Source: Isoetes taiwanensis (taxonomy: Eukaryota > Streptophyta > Lycopodiopsida > Isoetales > Isoetaceae). Taken from it: a DNA stretch of 64,000 bases. The DNA lies in assembly GCA_021234155.1 (NCBI GenBank), contig JAJEKV010000006.1:23809568-23873567 (forward strand). Reading direction: 5' to 3'. Position numbers and translations under genes: made by a program. Below are positions 1 through 11,477 of the stretch, one piece after another (position 1 is the stretch's first letter; each line of letters opens with the position of its first letter). The notes under the pieces are model-generated. The model saw only the letters and a list, made by a program, of their open reading frames with translations. It made no database searches and had not been told where the DNA came from.

Positions 1-2740
1 GTCTCTTGAGGCAAATTGGCAGAACTGGAGCTTAGTCAATGATCAAGTCATTGTCAGGTTATGATTTTTGGTCAAGGCTGAGCAGACTAATTGGCTGTAC
101 TATGTGTAAAGTAGAAGGGAGAAATCTCCTCATTATGTTGTGGACTCCTGGAGACTATGGCAGGATTATTTTTCTACATACTGTATACTATCCTCATTTG
201 TTTGGATGCACATTCTTCTCAATGATAAAAAGGGAATGTGACATGTATTCATTTGGAACTATGAGCCTCTGATGGGGTTAGCAAAGAATTACTAAACTCT
301 GTCTGTGCAGTAACAGTCTGCTAGATGGCGTTAATGGTGACCAGGTACATGATGACACTGATCTTTTACGTTTGTGAGTTGACATCCATCTAAAATCAAC
401 AAGGCTAACGGTTTTTAGATGTCTACAATTTAAGCTGATATCTCAGTTCATTATAAGCTGGCATTCCAGACATAAGACTAACACGATTTTTTTGTATCTG
501 TTTAACTTTAAGATTACTTGTGTATCAGTATACCAATGTGGACTTGATGGAATGGCAAGCTTTCCATGGGCTGTTGACTGCTACAGTTATGCTCCCTTTT
601 TTTTTTTAAACCAACGGGCAAGCTTTTCCTGTAATCCATAGGGAAAAATCGTGGCAATAACAAGAATGCCAATCAATTGTACATATAAGCATCATAAGAT
701 AATATCAAGACAGTATCTCAAGACATAGTTGAGCCTGCATATCCATCACCTATTGAAGATATGTGTCCTAGCAATTGTACTGAAGTCGTGATTAATATAT
801 GCAATGGCCGATTGGGTATGACCAACTCAGTATAGCGTGCCCGAATGCAATCCTACGTTGGACAGCTCTGAAGAGTGTGATATTCATCCTCAATAGCTCT
901 GAAAATCTGAGTTATACAACATGAATGATGAAGATATATATTAGGCATTGCCTAGATTGATACAGAAAAAAATGATGGTCAAAATGAAGTTAAGGATAAA
1001 TTTGAAAAGCTCGTTTCCATGTTGATTGGACTTTGGAAGGATCGACAGTTCCAGAACTACCTGTATAGAAATATAGGAATAAGAATAAGAATAAATCAAA
1101 AAATTAGGTTGAAATATTGAGGACCTGGTGATCCCTTGAAGGTATGAAATTGTGTGAATAATATGGCCAACATTGCTATAGGAATATAGTAACCCCAGAT
1201 GAACAATGCTCGAGTTATATTCTATTTCAACTAGTTATGGTGCCCGGCATTGCCGGGCTTTACTACAATTTGAAATAGTGGTTCTTGATTTTGGCCACTA
1301 TAAAGAATGTGGCAATTTTTGTATTTGACAAATGCTAAAAAGGAAGGAAGATGTGAATGTGAGTGTGGGTGTGAGAGGCATATTTTGTGTTGATTTGCTG
1401 TGTAATAGAAATGTCGAAGAATCACCTCTAGTTGCATCGTGAAATGCACAAATCCATCAATACCACCGTAAAGAATGATGTTCTATTCATTGTGATCGAA
1501 AATATTAGTGGTGAGTCTATTAGTGACTATATATTTGTCCATTTCCTTTTTACATTAATGATAAAGCTGTCAATGTACATTGTTGTTTGTGTTTGATGTA
1601 TTAGACTTTTCAATATAGCAAAATTGTAGAGATGTGCTAGATTATTATCATTAGCTAAGAATAGTTTGAGATGAGACTTAGAATAGTCGTATGTGTTAGA
1701 TGAATTTAGGTAGGACCTTCTTATCATAAGTACCTTGTTCATCTGTGTAATTAGCACCAATGTATCAAATGTCTAAGATGATTTTCGTGTTGACTGTGGT
1801 ATTAATGCATTGTACGTGGAAAAGGAAAAAGAAAAAATAATATCAAATAAGGAATTTTGAACTGTAGAATCGAGAAATTTAACCATAAGCAAATGATATC
1901 TCGCAATGTATGACTTTGACTATGACATGTTATATGGGCAATGGTGCATGAACAGCAAAGTGTCTGTTTGATTTGTTTGTTGGTTGCAAGAGTTACTCGC
2001 TGTGCTAACCTCAATAAATTGAGGGCAAGAAGAACCCCAGGTTTTTTTCCACTCCCAACAATTAAGTACAGGTATATGAGCCTTAAGCATGTTGTTGTCG
2101 CCTCTAATAATAGTTGCTCGCTTTTGAAGATTGTTGTTTCGAGGATATTGGGTGAAAAGAAGGAGCATTAAGTATTATCTATGGTAAAGAAGTCAAGAAC
2201 TCATTTACCACTGGGCAAAAGGTTTTAGGGTTCCAAAAATGAAAGCCTTCAACAATCTAGCATTGAAAAGGGCATTCAGCATAATACCTAATGCTAGAAT
2301 GTTGAATCACAAACACAGAAATATCTTGTGTAGCAGTGAGACGGAATGGTTGAGAAATAGAATCTAGGAACACAATACTAAATAGGTTGCAATGGAAAGC
2401 CTCCAAATGTCTTCAAAGGCCAATGTGGAATGTTAAGTACCATATATCGTTCACCATAGTGTTTGTATGTAGATGCTAGTGTTGGGGGTGGTTCCCTAGA
2501 GGTCTATGATAAGTTTTACATTTACAGTTGCAACATGAATTGAATGATACATAAAGGTAGGCCAGTAATGAAATGCCAAGTGGTTGTTGACATGTTGAAC
2601 CCCCTCATAAGGTGTCAAACAATGTCATCATGTTGGAATTTTAGAAAAATGGAATTAATGAGGTGTGCCATTGTGAAGTCGATGAGTGCAAGTCTCAATA
2701 TGTGGTGTGAATTGCTTCCTGTAAATTCTAAAAATATATA
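1..2740. other. Gene-poor stretch, no supported gene
   Basis: I see only short chance reading frames, AT-rich sequence and scattered stops on both strands. None of the short frames has a domain, splice context or composition that argues for coding. The one recognisable relic is a LINE carboxy-terminal fragment near 775-905, listed separately. Confidence 0.5.
775..905 (-). pseudogene. LINE reverse-transcriptase C-terminal relic (fragment)
   Basis: On the minus strand a short frame reads EDEYHTLQSCP followed, after a stop, by IRARYTELVIPN. This resembles the Cys/His tail of plant LINE ORF2 proteins, where a 'DE.H.L..CP.Y..IR..Y' pattern is common. A similar stretch with GCCCGAATG wording lies at the end of the LINE relic near 16,880-16,950, so both may come from one family. 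Only this short tail is visible, and stops interrupt it. The assignment rests on a short pattern. Confidence 0.35.
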
Positions 2741-2779
2741 ATCCTATAGTAATATTTGAAGGACTTTAGAAGATAATTT

Positions 2780-3090
2780 CTGCGGTATTAAAGTACCATA
2801 TAATCTTCAGAAGATGATTTTCATAGTATAAAAGTACCATTTAGGGTTGTGCAGTATTGGTGTAAGGGAGTTTATTTCTGTTGTATTGAAGTACCATTTA
2901 GGGTTGTGCAATATCGGTGTAAGGAAGCTCTTCTAAGCAAATTGGCATGAAAGTTAGATCAATAATGGGTTATTGTGGTATTCGAATACCACGTAGAGTT
3001 CTGTGATATTAGTGTAAAGCTCTCATAAGCAAATAGAGTTATGTGATATTAATGTAAAGCTCTCATAAGCAAATTGACGTGAAGGCCTGA
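2780..3090. repeat. Degenerate tandem repeats (two unit types)
   Basis: A unit containing 'accatttagggttgtgca.tat.ggtgtaagg' occurs twice (about 2839-2875 and 2890-2926). A second 39-bp unit containing 'gatatta.tgtaaagctctcataagcaaat' occurs back to back at about 2997-3035 and 3036-3074. No coding frame runs through them. Divergence between units suggests an old array. Confidence 0.6.
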
Positions 3091-4270
3091 TTGATAATGA
3101 GATATTATCGACAACGATATAAAATAGATTAGGCGTTTTCTAGGATATTATACAATTTTACACGTTTGTAGTAAAAATGAATCAAAGAAAATGGTTGTAT
3201 TAATTTGTGATCATGCTACCTTTGCAAACGCATTGAGTAAATGAAGTTATATGAATTGGTGAGAGCCTATCAAGATAAATGGATCTATAGGCTATGTAAT
3301 TAAAAGTATTGCTTAGATTTATTTTGGTGTTACGTGGCCATAACCATAACCTCTAGTAATTTAGGGCCATTAAGAATTGTCCATATTCAAAAAAAGAATT
3401 GTCCATATTCAAACTGCTTTCAAAAGAGTTAGCTCTCCTTCCAAGTATCCAATCATGTTGTTAACAATTTGTGCTCATATGTGGCTTCCAAATCAAAGAA
3501 TAGATTCAATGGAATAAAGAGGTAACAGTAGGACATGAAGAAATTGCATAGCAAACTATAGAAGGCATGATAATATTCCTTTTCGCATATTATTCTTCAA
3601 ATCATGCTTGATGAATGAGCAGAGTAAGACGCAGCAGAATCTGATAGACCCAGGCAGAGCATTTGAGAGACAAAACAAACTGCAACTACTGGAGACCGCC
3701 CTGAAGAAGCTGGAGACATAAATCGTTCACTTTCACAACTTGGTTAATGCGACAGTACTATGTTTGAATATCAAGTTAATGTCAAAAGCATTCTAATAAC
3801 TGCATTTGTGAGGTGCAGGCAGAAGCAGCACAAAGAGAAGACAGAGACATATACCATTTCATAGTCGGAGTCTGACAGAATTTTGTGCAAAAGTGAGATT
3901 CAAAGCACATTAAAAATTGCAAAGAGGGCAAAGGCTATTTGCAACAAAACAGTTATCAATGAAGAGCTGATGGCAACCTACTTAGGGAGGAGATATGGTG
4001 ATTGAAGGTCGGTGATTATCCGCTGTTATACGCCATAAACATTGCTCTCCTGTTGCTGAAATATTATTCTCCTCTATAATTTGTCAGGAAGAACTCATGA
4101 GAATAAATGGCTGCATATTTAAATGTACGGAATGGCATGTAGCTTGTCTGATGAGCATTTACTTCCATGAAAAACAGATGCAATCAAGAATGTTTGGTAA
4201 GCTGATAAGTTTAAGCTCACAATTTGGTAAGCTGCTAAGCTAAATCTCAACAATGTAATACGTACCTATA
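3091..4270. other. Intergenic, nothing recognised
   Basis: No frame above background, no RNA gene and no transposon terminus that I can support. Confidence 0.4.
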
Positions 4271-4272
4271 CA

Positions 4273-4476
4273 AAACAATGGAGTTGCAAAGATGGAGTTG
4301 CTCGCTGTGACATGTTAAGCATTTGGGACATCTGAAAAAACAACTCAGATTTAGACCAGACATACCAATAGGAAACGAATGGACTTGCAAAGATGGGGTA
4401 ACATCTCGAGACATTGGCAACTCACAGCGACATGTTAAGCATTTGGGCATGTCCAACACAACTCAGACTTAGAAAT
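4273..4476. repeat. Direct repeat, two diverged copies
   Basis: The phrases 'ttgcaaagatgg', 'gacatgttaagcatttggg' and 'caactcaga.ttaga' occur in the same order at about 4273-4357 and 4376-4476. The second copy holds an extra segment. No coding role is seen. Confidence 0.6.
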
Positions 4477-4630
4477 AGTAGATATTACCTGGCACGAATG
4501 CTACAATTACTTTGGTCTGGAAGGAAATAGCATGAGTAAAATCTGTTATCAGGTTGGAAACTTTGGGCTCTTGCTTCTAGCAATATTGAAGCTCAAACAG
4601 AGAACACTGCAACACCCAAATGAAGCAGGA
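4450..4630. repeat. Dispersed repeat, copy 1 (partner at 9990-10180)
   Basis: The string of blocks 'caactcagacttagaa', 'tagatatta', 'caggttggaaactttg', 'tagcaatattgaagc' and 'tgcaacacccaaa' appears here and again, with the same spacing but many substitutions, near 9990-10180. This is an old dispersed element of unknown class. Confidence 0.55.
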
Positions 4631-4739
4631 CATTGCCTTTCTGCTGAAACCATCATATCTTTGAATCAAAAGAATGCTGGATCTGTATCTTTGATTCGAT
4701 TATTGCTAGATCTGTATCATAGATTCTCATCTTGGTTAT

Positions 4740-5200
4740 AGTGGTAGATAGAATGAATTGCACTGCCCTTTTGAACAATGTGTGAATTCAGATGCTAAAG
4801 GTATACCAGTACCCTGTTATCAGACAAAGTTAATTCTGACTTTGATTTGAGCACATAATGGCCAATGTAGTAAAGCTGAGACTTCATTGTTTTGTATCCG
4901 CTAAGTTTATTATTGCAGGTAGATCACAGGCAGCATGCCGATGCCTAAGAGCCCCTGATGCCTAAGAGGCCCTGTGTATTGTTGAAGGAAAACATCTGGA
5001 CATTTCAAAACAGAGGATTAAACCTGGCATAAAAAGCACTACTTGATGGAACCATGTGCCAACTTGTGCTTCGCAGGTTACCCATCCAGACGTCATATTC
5101 TTGTCTGCTAGGATGAATTCCAATGAATTCTCTGGTGGTCTGTATACCCAATTTTCTCTAACCTGCTCCAAAAACAGAGCTATACTTATGAATTTGTGGA
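4740..5200. other. Intergenic, nothing recognised
   Basis: No supported gene. The short minus-strand frame at 4962-5171 has no recognisable domain. Confidence 0.35.
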
Positions 5201-5203
5201 TAT

Positions 5204-5400
5204 CCCCATCTGGGTGTCTCCACTAAAACAACACAATGTACAATATGCTGAAAGAAAGCCCCATCTGGGTGTCTCCACTAAAACAACACAATGTACAATA
5301 TTTATGCTCCATCTGGGTGTCTCCACTAAAACAACACAATGTACAATATTTATGCTCCATCTGGGTGTCTCCACTAAAACAACACAATGTACAATATGCT
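5204..5400 (+). repeat. Tandem repeat, four copies of a 48-55 bp unit
   Basis: The core ccatctgggtgtctccacta followed by aaacaacacaatgtacaata occurs four times. The four starts are near 5205, 5259, 5309 and 5357. The spacer after units 1 and 2 differs ('tgctgaaagaaagc' or 'tttatgct'). A fifth isolated copy with the same left spacer sits at 6623-6671. Cores are essentially identical, so the amplification is recent. All frames read through part of it, which explains several spurious ORFs. Confidence 0.85.
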
Positions 5401-5404
5401 GAAA

Positions 5405-5520
5405 CCGTTATGGCTAGTGAAACCATTATGGCCGGGATTAAAAAACCTCGCCCTTTCGGGTTTTCGAGGAAAAACCCTGACAATAATGGGATCACTAACC
5501 AATGCTAGGTCCAAAACATA
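5405..5520 (-). mobile_element. Possible Ty1/copia LTR fragment
   Basis: On the minus strand the sequence reads CAGGGTTTTTCCTCGAAAAC, then CCGAAAGGGCGAGGTTTTTT and AAT. This is the type of fold-back polyadenylation region often seen in the R/U5 part of plant copia LTRs. A diverged relative in the opposite orientation is at about 52440-52520. No coding region or second LTR is visible, so a solo or truncated LTR is the best reading. Confidence 0.35.
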
Positions 5521-6365
5521 ATAGATCTTGTATCCTCATGCTGACTAGCCTTATTGGGTGAAAATACATTATAGCAATGAAGTTGCCAAAGACGAAATAT
5601 ATTTGAATTGTCTTCTCCATAGATCTTCATCTTGTGCTACGAATGCAAAGCTCTCTTCCAAACAGCCACGCTAAACCCTGCATACACAAGAAAGACGAAC
5701 CAAAAGCCACCAAGGCCATCCAGGCACGAAGGCCTCCAGCCAGGCACTAGGGCCTCCAACCGTGCACAAAAAGCCTCAACCCGGGCATAAAGCCTCAACC
5801 GGGCTAACGGCCCCCAACCAGGCACTAAGCCTCCAACTAGGCACTAGGCCACAACAAAAGTCACAATGCTCAAGCTCAAGAGCCACAGTGCCACAATAAT
5901 AGCCACACAAGACCACACAAAGAGCCACACATTAGCCATCATGCTAATGCTGCTCAACTCAAGGCCACCATGCCACAAAAAAGGCCACACATTAGCCACC
6001 ATGCTAATGTTTGTAACTCAAAGCCACCATGCCACAAAGAGCCACACATCAGCCATCATGCTAATGCTGCCCAACTCAAAGCCACCATGCCACAAAGAGC
6101 CACACATTAGCCATCATGCTAATGCTGCCCGAGCCACAATGCTCCCCTACAGTCTGCATAACAGAGTAATCCAACAAGAGTACAGGATTAATGAAAAACA
6201 AATGTCGAGAAGGTTTGGAGGAAGAGCAGGCGAAAGTGAAAGCTGAGATTCAAAAGAATGATAGAGATCAGAGAGCATGAGGGCCTTACCACGACCATAC
6301 CTTCAACAAACGCATAACCACCAAGATAAGGAACATATTAAGATGACGAGTAAAGAGTAAGGTGT

Positions 6366-6381
6366 GGGGTGGGTGGGTGGG
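6366..6381 (+). other. G-quadruplex-type motif
   Basis: The sequence is ggggtgggtgggtggg, with four G-runs separated by single T residues. The matching C-rich run is at 7355-7378, so the two arms of the fold-back carry complementary quadruplex-forming strands. Confidence 0.6.
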
Positions 6382-6534
6382 AAAGTAGCTTGAAGAAAGA
6401 ACCGACAAGTGGAGAAACACGAAGATGAGCTGATGAAGAAGAAAAGGGAAGAAATGGAGTATATATGCGAGGAAAACCTAACTACCAAGGGCGTCTAACT
6501 AACTAAAAGGTAGCAATGGTTTCGAGAATTACAT
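6381..6534 (-). repeat. 150-bp promoter-like duplicate, copy 1
   Basis: This block and 9636-9787 are nearly identical, from 'gaaagtagcttgaag' to 'ggtttcgagaattacat', differing by about 2 bp in length. Read on the minus strand it has GCATATATACTCC, a good TATA box, then a CT-rich leader typical of plant 5'UTRs. No coding exon is identified downstream of either copy. Confidence 0.6.
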
Positions 6535-6622
6535 TTATCTTCTTATCGTGATACGAAGATAAATTCAATTCTCAAAACCAGCAAGCAAAGGAGAAGCAAG
6601 CAAAGGAGAAAACTAAAAGAAA

Positions 6623-6671
6623 GCCCCATCTGGGTGTCTCCACTAAAACAACACAATGTACAATATGCTGA
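6623..6671 (+). repeat. Isolated fifth copy of the 5204 repeat unit
   Basis: It carries ccatctgggtgtctccacta plus the rest of the core and 'tgctgaaa', preceded by the same 'aaagaaagc' spacer as array unit 2. It lies between the arms of the fold-back element. Confidence 0.8.
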
Positions 6672-6752
6672 AAAACAGAGGCAGCAAGTATGTCATCCCG
6701 AAATAAAGGGCAGTAAGATGTGCGAGGGGTCTCATATCAATAGGCCTCAAAC

Positions 6753-6928
6753 CCAAGGAGCAAGAACAATTGTTCATAGGAAGAAACTATTGTTTGGAAA
6801 AAGAAAGTGCATCATTTCGGCTACTTAGAATGGCCATGACCCAAGGAGCAAGAACAATTGTTCATAGGAAGAAACTATTGTTTGGAAAAGAAAGTGCATC
6901 ATTTCTGGCTACTTAGAATGCCCATGAC
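6753..6928 (+). repeat. 88-bp tandem duplication
   Basis: Unit 1 (6753-6840) and unit 2 (6841-6928) both run from 'ccaaggagcaagaacaattg' to 'cttagaatg.ccatgac'. They differ at only a few places, one of them 'tttcgg' versus 'tttctgg', a CTG-site difference of the kind seen across the window. The duplication is young. Confidence 0.85.
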
Positions 6929-7769
6929 CATTTGCTTTGGGAAACTCAACATGAGAAATTCTATCAAAACATCTACAATAGCCACTATACTTGGTAACAC
7001 ATCAACACAATATCGGTTAGGCTTTTTTGCAGCAAAAACCAAACAAGCAATAACACCTCAACATCTCATCAAGCCCAATGGCATCATAGGTACAAAAATC
7101 TCTTCAACTCAAATAACTCATCATCATCATCCACGACATTCCAAAAGCATTCCCAAATATCTGAACAAAAAAATGCCTACAAATAGCAAGAGAAGTTCAT
7201 CCATTCAACATCACAAATTGCAAGGCAAACATGAGTTAGTTTTGGCAGTTACAGCCCTTCTGACGTCCATTTATACCTTTCTTTCTCTCCTCCTTTTTCA
7301 TCAGCTCATCTGCATCTCCCTTGGTTTTTTGCCGTAGAACGTCCTTCCATTGCACCCACCCACCCACCCACCCACCCCAACATCTGTTATGTCATCTTGC
7401 CTGAGTGTTGCTTTGGACCTTTTGTTCCTCCTTAACATCGCATCCGCTAATCCGTTACTGTGTTTGGATTTCTCTGTTGTGCAGAGTGTTGTGAGCTTTG
7501 TGGATTGGCAGCATTAGCATGTTGGCTAATGTGTGGCCTTGAGTTGGGCAGCATTAGCATGGTGGCTAATGTGTGGCCTTTTGTGGCATGGTGGCCTTGA
7601 GTTGGGCAGCTTTAGCATGATGGCTAATGTGTGGCTCGTTGTGTGGCCTTGTGTGGCTATTATTGTGGCATTGTGGCTCTTGAGCTTGAGCATTGTGACT
7701 TGTTGTGGCCTAGTGCCTAGTTGGAGGCCTAGTGCATGGTTGGGGTCATTGTGCCTGGTATATTAGGAG

Positions 7770-9635
7770 GCCTTCCAAAATTACCAAGTGGCAAAAATAA
7801 TTTGTCAAAACACATAAAGTAGAGAAAATTGGAGGATACCTCATAGCAAGATATGCTAGCAAATAACCAGAGAAGAGATATGTCTTAAGAAGCTATGGCC
7901 GAGGCAAAGTTATGTTAAGAAAATGCAGCTATCAAAGTAATCACAACACTTATTACGCTGGAAAGAAAAGGGGGCAAGTAAGAATGCTTATCTGGAATGG
8001 TCATCAAATCTCTATACCAGTACTTCAGATAAAAAGGTTATGCTTGATAGACCACAGATTTGATTCACCATCATTCTTGAAACAACTCAGCCAATTCAGC
8101 CAACAATCAGTTCTCAACTTGATGCACCACAAACTCCAAGCATGTCCATACCAATGACTAATGACTGGTTTCCAACTTGAGAATCAAAACTTGGACGAGG
8201 TATGAACACAAATAATGCAATGTAACGAGACACCTCAGGCAGAAAGACTTGATCCAGGTGGACTTGATCAGATGAAAATCCGAGAATACCACAGCAAAGA
8301 ACTTTTGAGGTAATAGAATTTGCACACTAATGAATACTCGGTGCAACCGAAGGACCGGGACCCTCGCTTTTGCTTCTTCGCACTACTGCACTTGGCATGC
8401 AATCAATGAGGGTATTCTAAAATATAGTTCCAAAAATTGGTCTCCACTACCAAAGACTATTAATAAAAGCATCTGTCATTTGTGAAGGCACATAAAGTGC
8501 TCGTGTCATGTATGTGCTGAAATCTCTGAATCCATAACACTTCATCTCTATCCAAAAGGCCCTCTCTGCATCCTCTACGCTTGCACACTTGGAATATCTA
8601 TCAAAGTTTATTCCCAAGGACAATGTTGACTTGGTCTGGCATTATGCCCTCCCGTTGCATGTTATCAAAGAACTGCAAGCAGAGTGACCTTCGTGAGAGT
8701 AACCTTCCTGCTGTTGTGCATATCTGCGTATCCTGAGATCCAAGATTAAGCTTGGGTGTGATATTCCATGAAAGACATAGCGAGCATCAGCTAGACAAAT
8801 GCAGTTGAAAAGCATGCCAATTAAAGCAATGGTGACAACAACATTCAATTCAATATATCCCAAAGATCCGCTCATGAATGAATCTGCCTCACTCTAAGGT
8901 GCAAAGGATCCTGCATGCTTTCAAGATGCATACTGTTATCCAATAAAAGAGCCAACTTCCCTTTTAAACACACGAAGAACCAGGTTGATCTTAAAACTGA
9001 TACACATCATTCCTGGAAAGTTATCCTGCACTTATCCACATGGATATGCATATACTTCTATCGCAGGTTTCCAGCCTTCAGTATTCTAGCAGCGTACATG
9101 GGAATAGAACAACATGCTATGTTTGATGAGGTTACAGATATGCCTCCTGCTGATGTCGCTCTGATTATGCAGCCAACAAATCCGCAAACAAAATAACCCT
9201 GTGGAATCTGCTTAACTGGCAATGGCAACAAAAGCCCTGTGGATTTGATCTTATCCCAGGCATCCAACACAACGTTAAACAAAAATAACCCTTTGCAATT
9301 GTCTCAGATGGCAAACGGTCAACAAAGAAACCCTGCGGATTGGAACAGAGAGCGAACAACTGGAAAAGGATAAAGAAAGATAGCGGGCTTCTTATGTTCG
9401 ATTTGCTTCACTGCCACAATTAGCCAGAGAAAAAGCCCCAACCGAAACACATGGCCGAAACCTCCAGACCAGAAACCTCCAGGCAACAAACTGAAAGGTA
9501 GAGCAGAAGCAGCAGATCAAAAGGAAATGCGAAGACAAGGGTTTCGTGAAATGGACGAATTTTTTTGGATGCACGAATTCTAGAGGTAAGTACAACGTAA
9601 AGCAGAACGAAGAAGAAACTATGTCGACCAAAAGA
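7770..9635. other. Intergenic or intronic; weak minus-strand exon candidates
   Basis: Two minus-strand frames look slightly better than noise: 8642-8875, with a hydrophobic run (VVVTIALIGMLF), and 9058-9282. Upstream of the first is a plausible GGCAG acceptor. I recognise no family. Another possible exon bounded by CTGTAG and GGTATAAT lies near 10468-10526 on the same strand. These could be pieces of one decayed gene, but the frames cannot be joined. Confidence 0.25.
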
Positions 9636-9787
9636 AAGTAGCTTGAAGAAAGAACCGACAAGTGGAGAAACACGAAGATGAGCTGATGAAGAAGAAAAGG
9701 GAAGAAATGGAGTATATATGCGAGGAAAACCTAACTACCAAGGGCGTCTAACTAACTAAAAGGTAGCAATGGTTTCGAGAATTACAT
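9636..9787 (-). repeat. 150-bp promoter-like duplicate, copy 2
   Basis: This is the second copy of the 6381-6534 block, with the same TATATA box on the minus strand and the same pyrimidine-rich leader. The flanks differ completely from copy 1, so the block itself was the duplicated unit. Confidence 0.6.
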
Positions 9788-9989
9788 GAAATCATGTTCA
9801 TGTTCGAAATCATATTCATGTTTAAACAGATAAAACTTGATTTATTGAATGGAAGCATAAATGCATAGCATTTCAGTAATAGAACAAAGATGCATGCTTT
9901 TTTGCACAACTTCCTATCTCCAAAGCAAATAAGCTGTTCAACTTGATAGAAGTCCAAAGAAAAAAACAAAGTTTATAATCATATTCTGT

Positions 9990-10180
9990 TCATGCTCAGA
10001 CTTAGAGAAGGGCAAAACAATAGATATTATCCAGCATGAATGTTGCCATTACCTGTAGTTGAGCTGGACTACCTGTAGTTGAAATAGCAAAGTCAACTGT
10101 GGTACCAGGTTGGAAACTTTGACCTCTTAGCAATATTGAAGCAAGAGCAGTGAATACTTGCAACACCCAAAGGTTGGCAG
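9990..10180. repeat. Dispersed repeat, copy 2
   Basis: This is the diverged partner of 4450-4630, sharing 'gctcagacttagag', 'ccaggttggaaactttg', 'tagcaatattgaagc' and 'ttgcaacacccaaa' in order. Confidence 0.5.
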
Positions 10181-11438
10181 TCTCCTAGAGGATCTGCCAT
10201 GCATCCTCCATACCATATAGCTTCTTCTGCAAGCAAAAATCACTAACACAAAATGCCATGCTTCAAAATATTCTCCTATTCTAATCGCAAGAGAGAGGCT
10301 TCACCCATCTCACCCAGTTTTAGGATAGTTTGCTAACAACCCCTGTAGGAGCTAGTTTTGATTATCATCTCAAAGAACATTATATTGAGCACAACGCTGG
10401 GTAGAATGTGCACCCATGAATAGATAAGCAAAAATTTATTATACCTTCGAAAGCATCCCAATCTATATGTAGTATGTAATTCCGGCAACCATTCCGCTTG
10501 GACAAACATCAACCTACAGCAGTAAAACAAATAAATTTATTTACCTCTATAGTCTTGAGGCACCAAACAAGGCTGATGCGTCGATGTTGGAGAAGGCAGA
10601 AGGCAGGAGGCAGGAATTGAATGGCACGCTATTTTAGGGCGGCGTTTAGTGAGCTTCGTACAAAATAAACAACCAATCTGCACAAACTGGAAAACTCTAT
10701 TAACGGACATATGCTAAAATATCGTGAGATTTGCCCGAACGGCAACGCTTATTGTTCTACTTGTTTTCAACAGAAGCATCACACGGATCTGAAACCCCAA
10801 AGAAGAAGAAGAAGAAGAAACAACGGATGCAGATATCTAAATAAGAATATTATTCTAAGAGAACCATGCACTGACCCTGTATGCTCAAGCTCCTTTGTAT
10901 GAATGAACTAAGAAGCGGAGTTGAATGAAAAACCCTGATCGGAGGCATCCCTGGAAGAATAGAAACAGTGAAAATGTAAATCGTCTAAAAAATTATAAAA
11001 CAAACCCCATCCAAATTCACAGAAGCAAACTTACAGCGGCGGATTTCCACAGGGATAAGATCCTATTTCTAATCTATAACAGATCTTATCTAATTCCATG
11101 CCGTTCATCGTGGCATACGCATGCCGGATTGGAAGGGCGAAAATCAGAAAAGGGCAAAATTCAAACCCAAATCAAGGCCAAGGAAGTTTTCTCATTTTTG
11201 GCAAATTGGAATTATTTTCCGGCCGCCAAAACCCTCAAAACCTTAGGAAATCAATCAAAAGAAAATTCCAAAAAGTTTTCGGAACCCCGGAAAAACCAAA
11301 TTTAAACAATAGGATGGTGCTTGATAAATCTTGGTGTATTTATCTTTACACTAGAGATAAGTTGTAGCTATAAGTTACATTTGATAGTTGATTATGTTGT
11401 AAAGAATAATATCTTACTTAAGATCGACAATGAAGTAA
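10181..11438. other. Intergenic, no supported gene
   Basis: The 126-residue frame at 10925-11305 is rich in Asn, Lys and Arg, has no domain, and reads as background from A-rich DNA. Nothing else is recognised. Confidence 0.35.
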
Positions 11439-11477
11439 GTACAAAATGTACATTATTCATTGATAGACACAGTGGTA

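Larger units (their letters stand above)
5730..7762. mobile_element. Fold-back element with tandem-repeat arms
   Basis: The left arm (about 5730-6381) and right arm (about 7352-7762) are inverted copies. The left arm repeats phrases such as 'gccacacattagccatcatg', 'ctaatgctgccc' and 'aactcaaggccaccatgcc'. The right arm carries the complements 'catgatggctaatgtgtggc', 'gggcagcattagcat' and 'ggcatggtggccttgagtt' in reverse order. The inner ends of both arms carry runs of GGGT/ACCC. Tandem units inside the arms are about 55-60 bp. No transposase is seen, so the element would be non-autonomous. Target duplications could not be defined. The region between the arms holds the promoter-like repeat at 6381 and the 88-bp duplication at 6753. 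Confidence 0.65.

Noticed and set aside
5204..5400. Possible CRISPR-like array
   Set aside because: Spacers are short and repeated rather than unique, repeats are longer than spacers, and the window is plant nuclear DNA.
5186..5508. Overlapping ORFs with repeated protein motifs in five frames
   Set aside because: They are all products of the 48-55 bp tandem repeat; no frame extends usefully beyond the array and codon use is not coding-like.
8642..9282. Small membrane-protein gene on the minus strand
   Set aside because: The two hydrophobic frames could not be spliced in phase and matched no family I know; kept only as a weak note.
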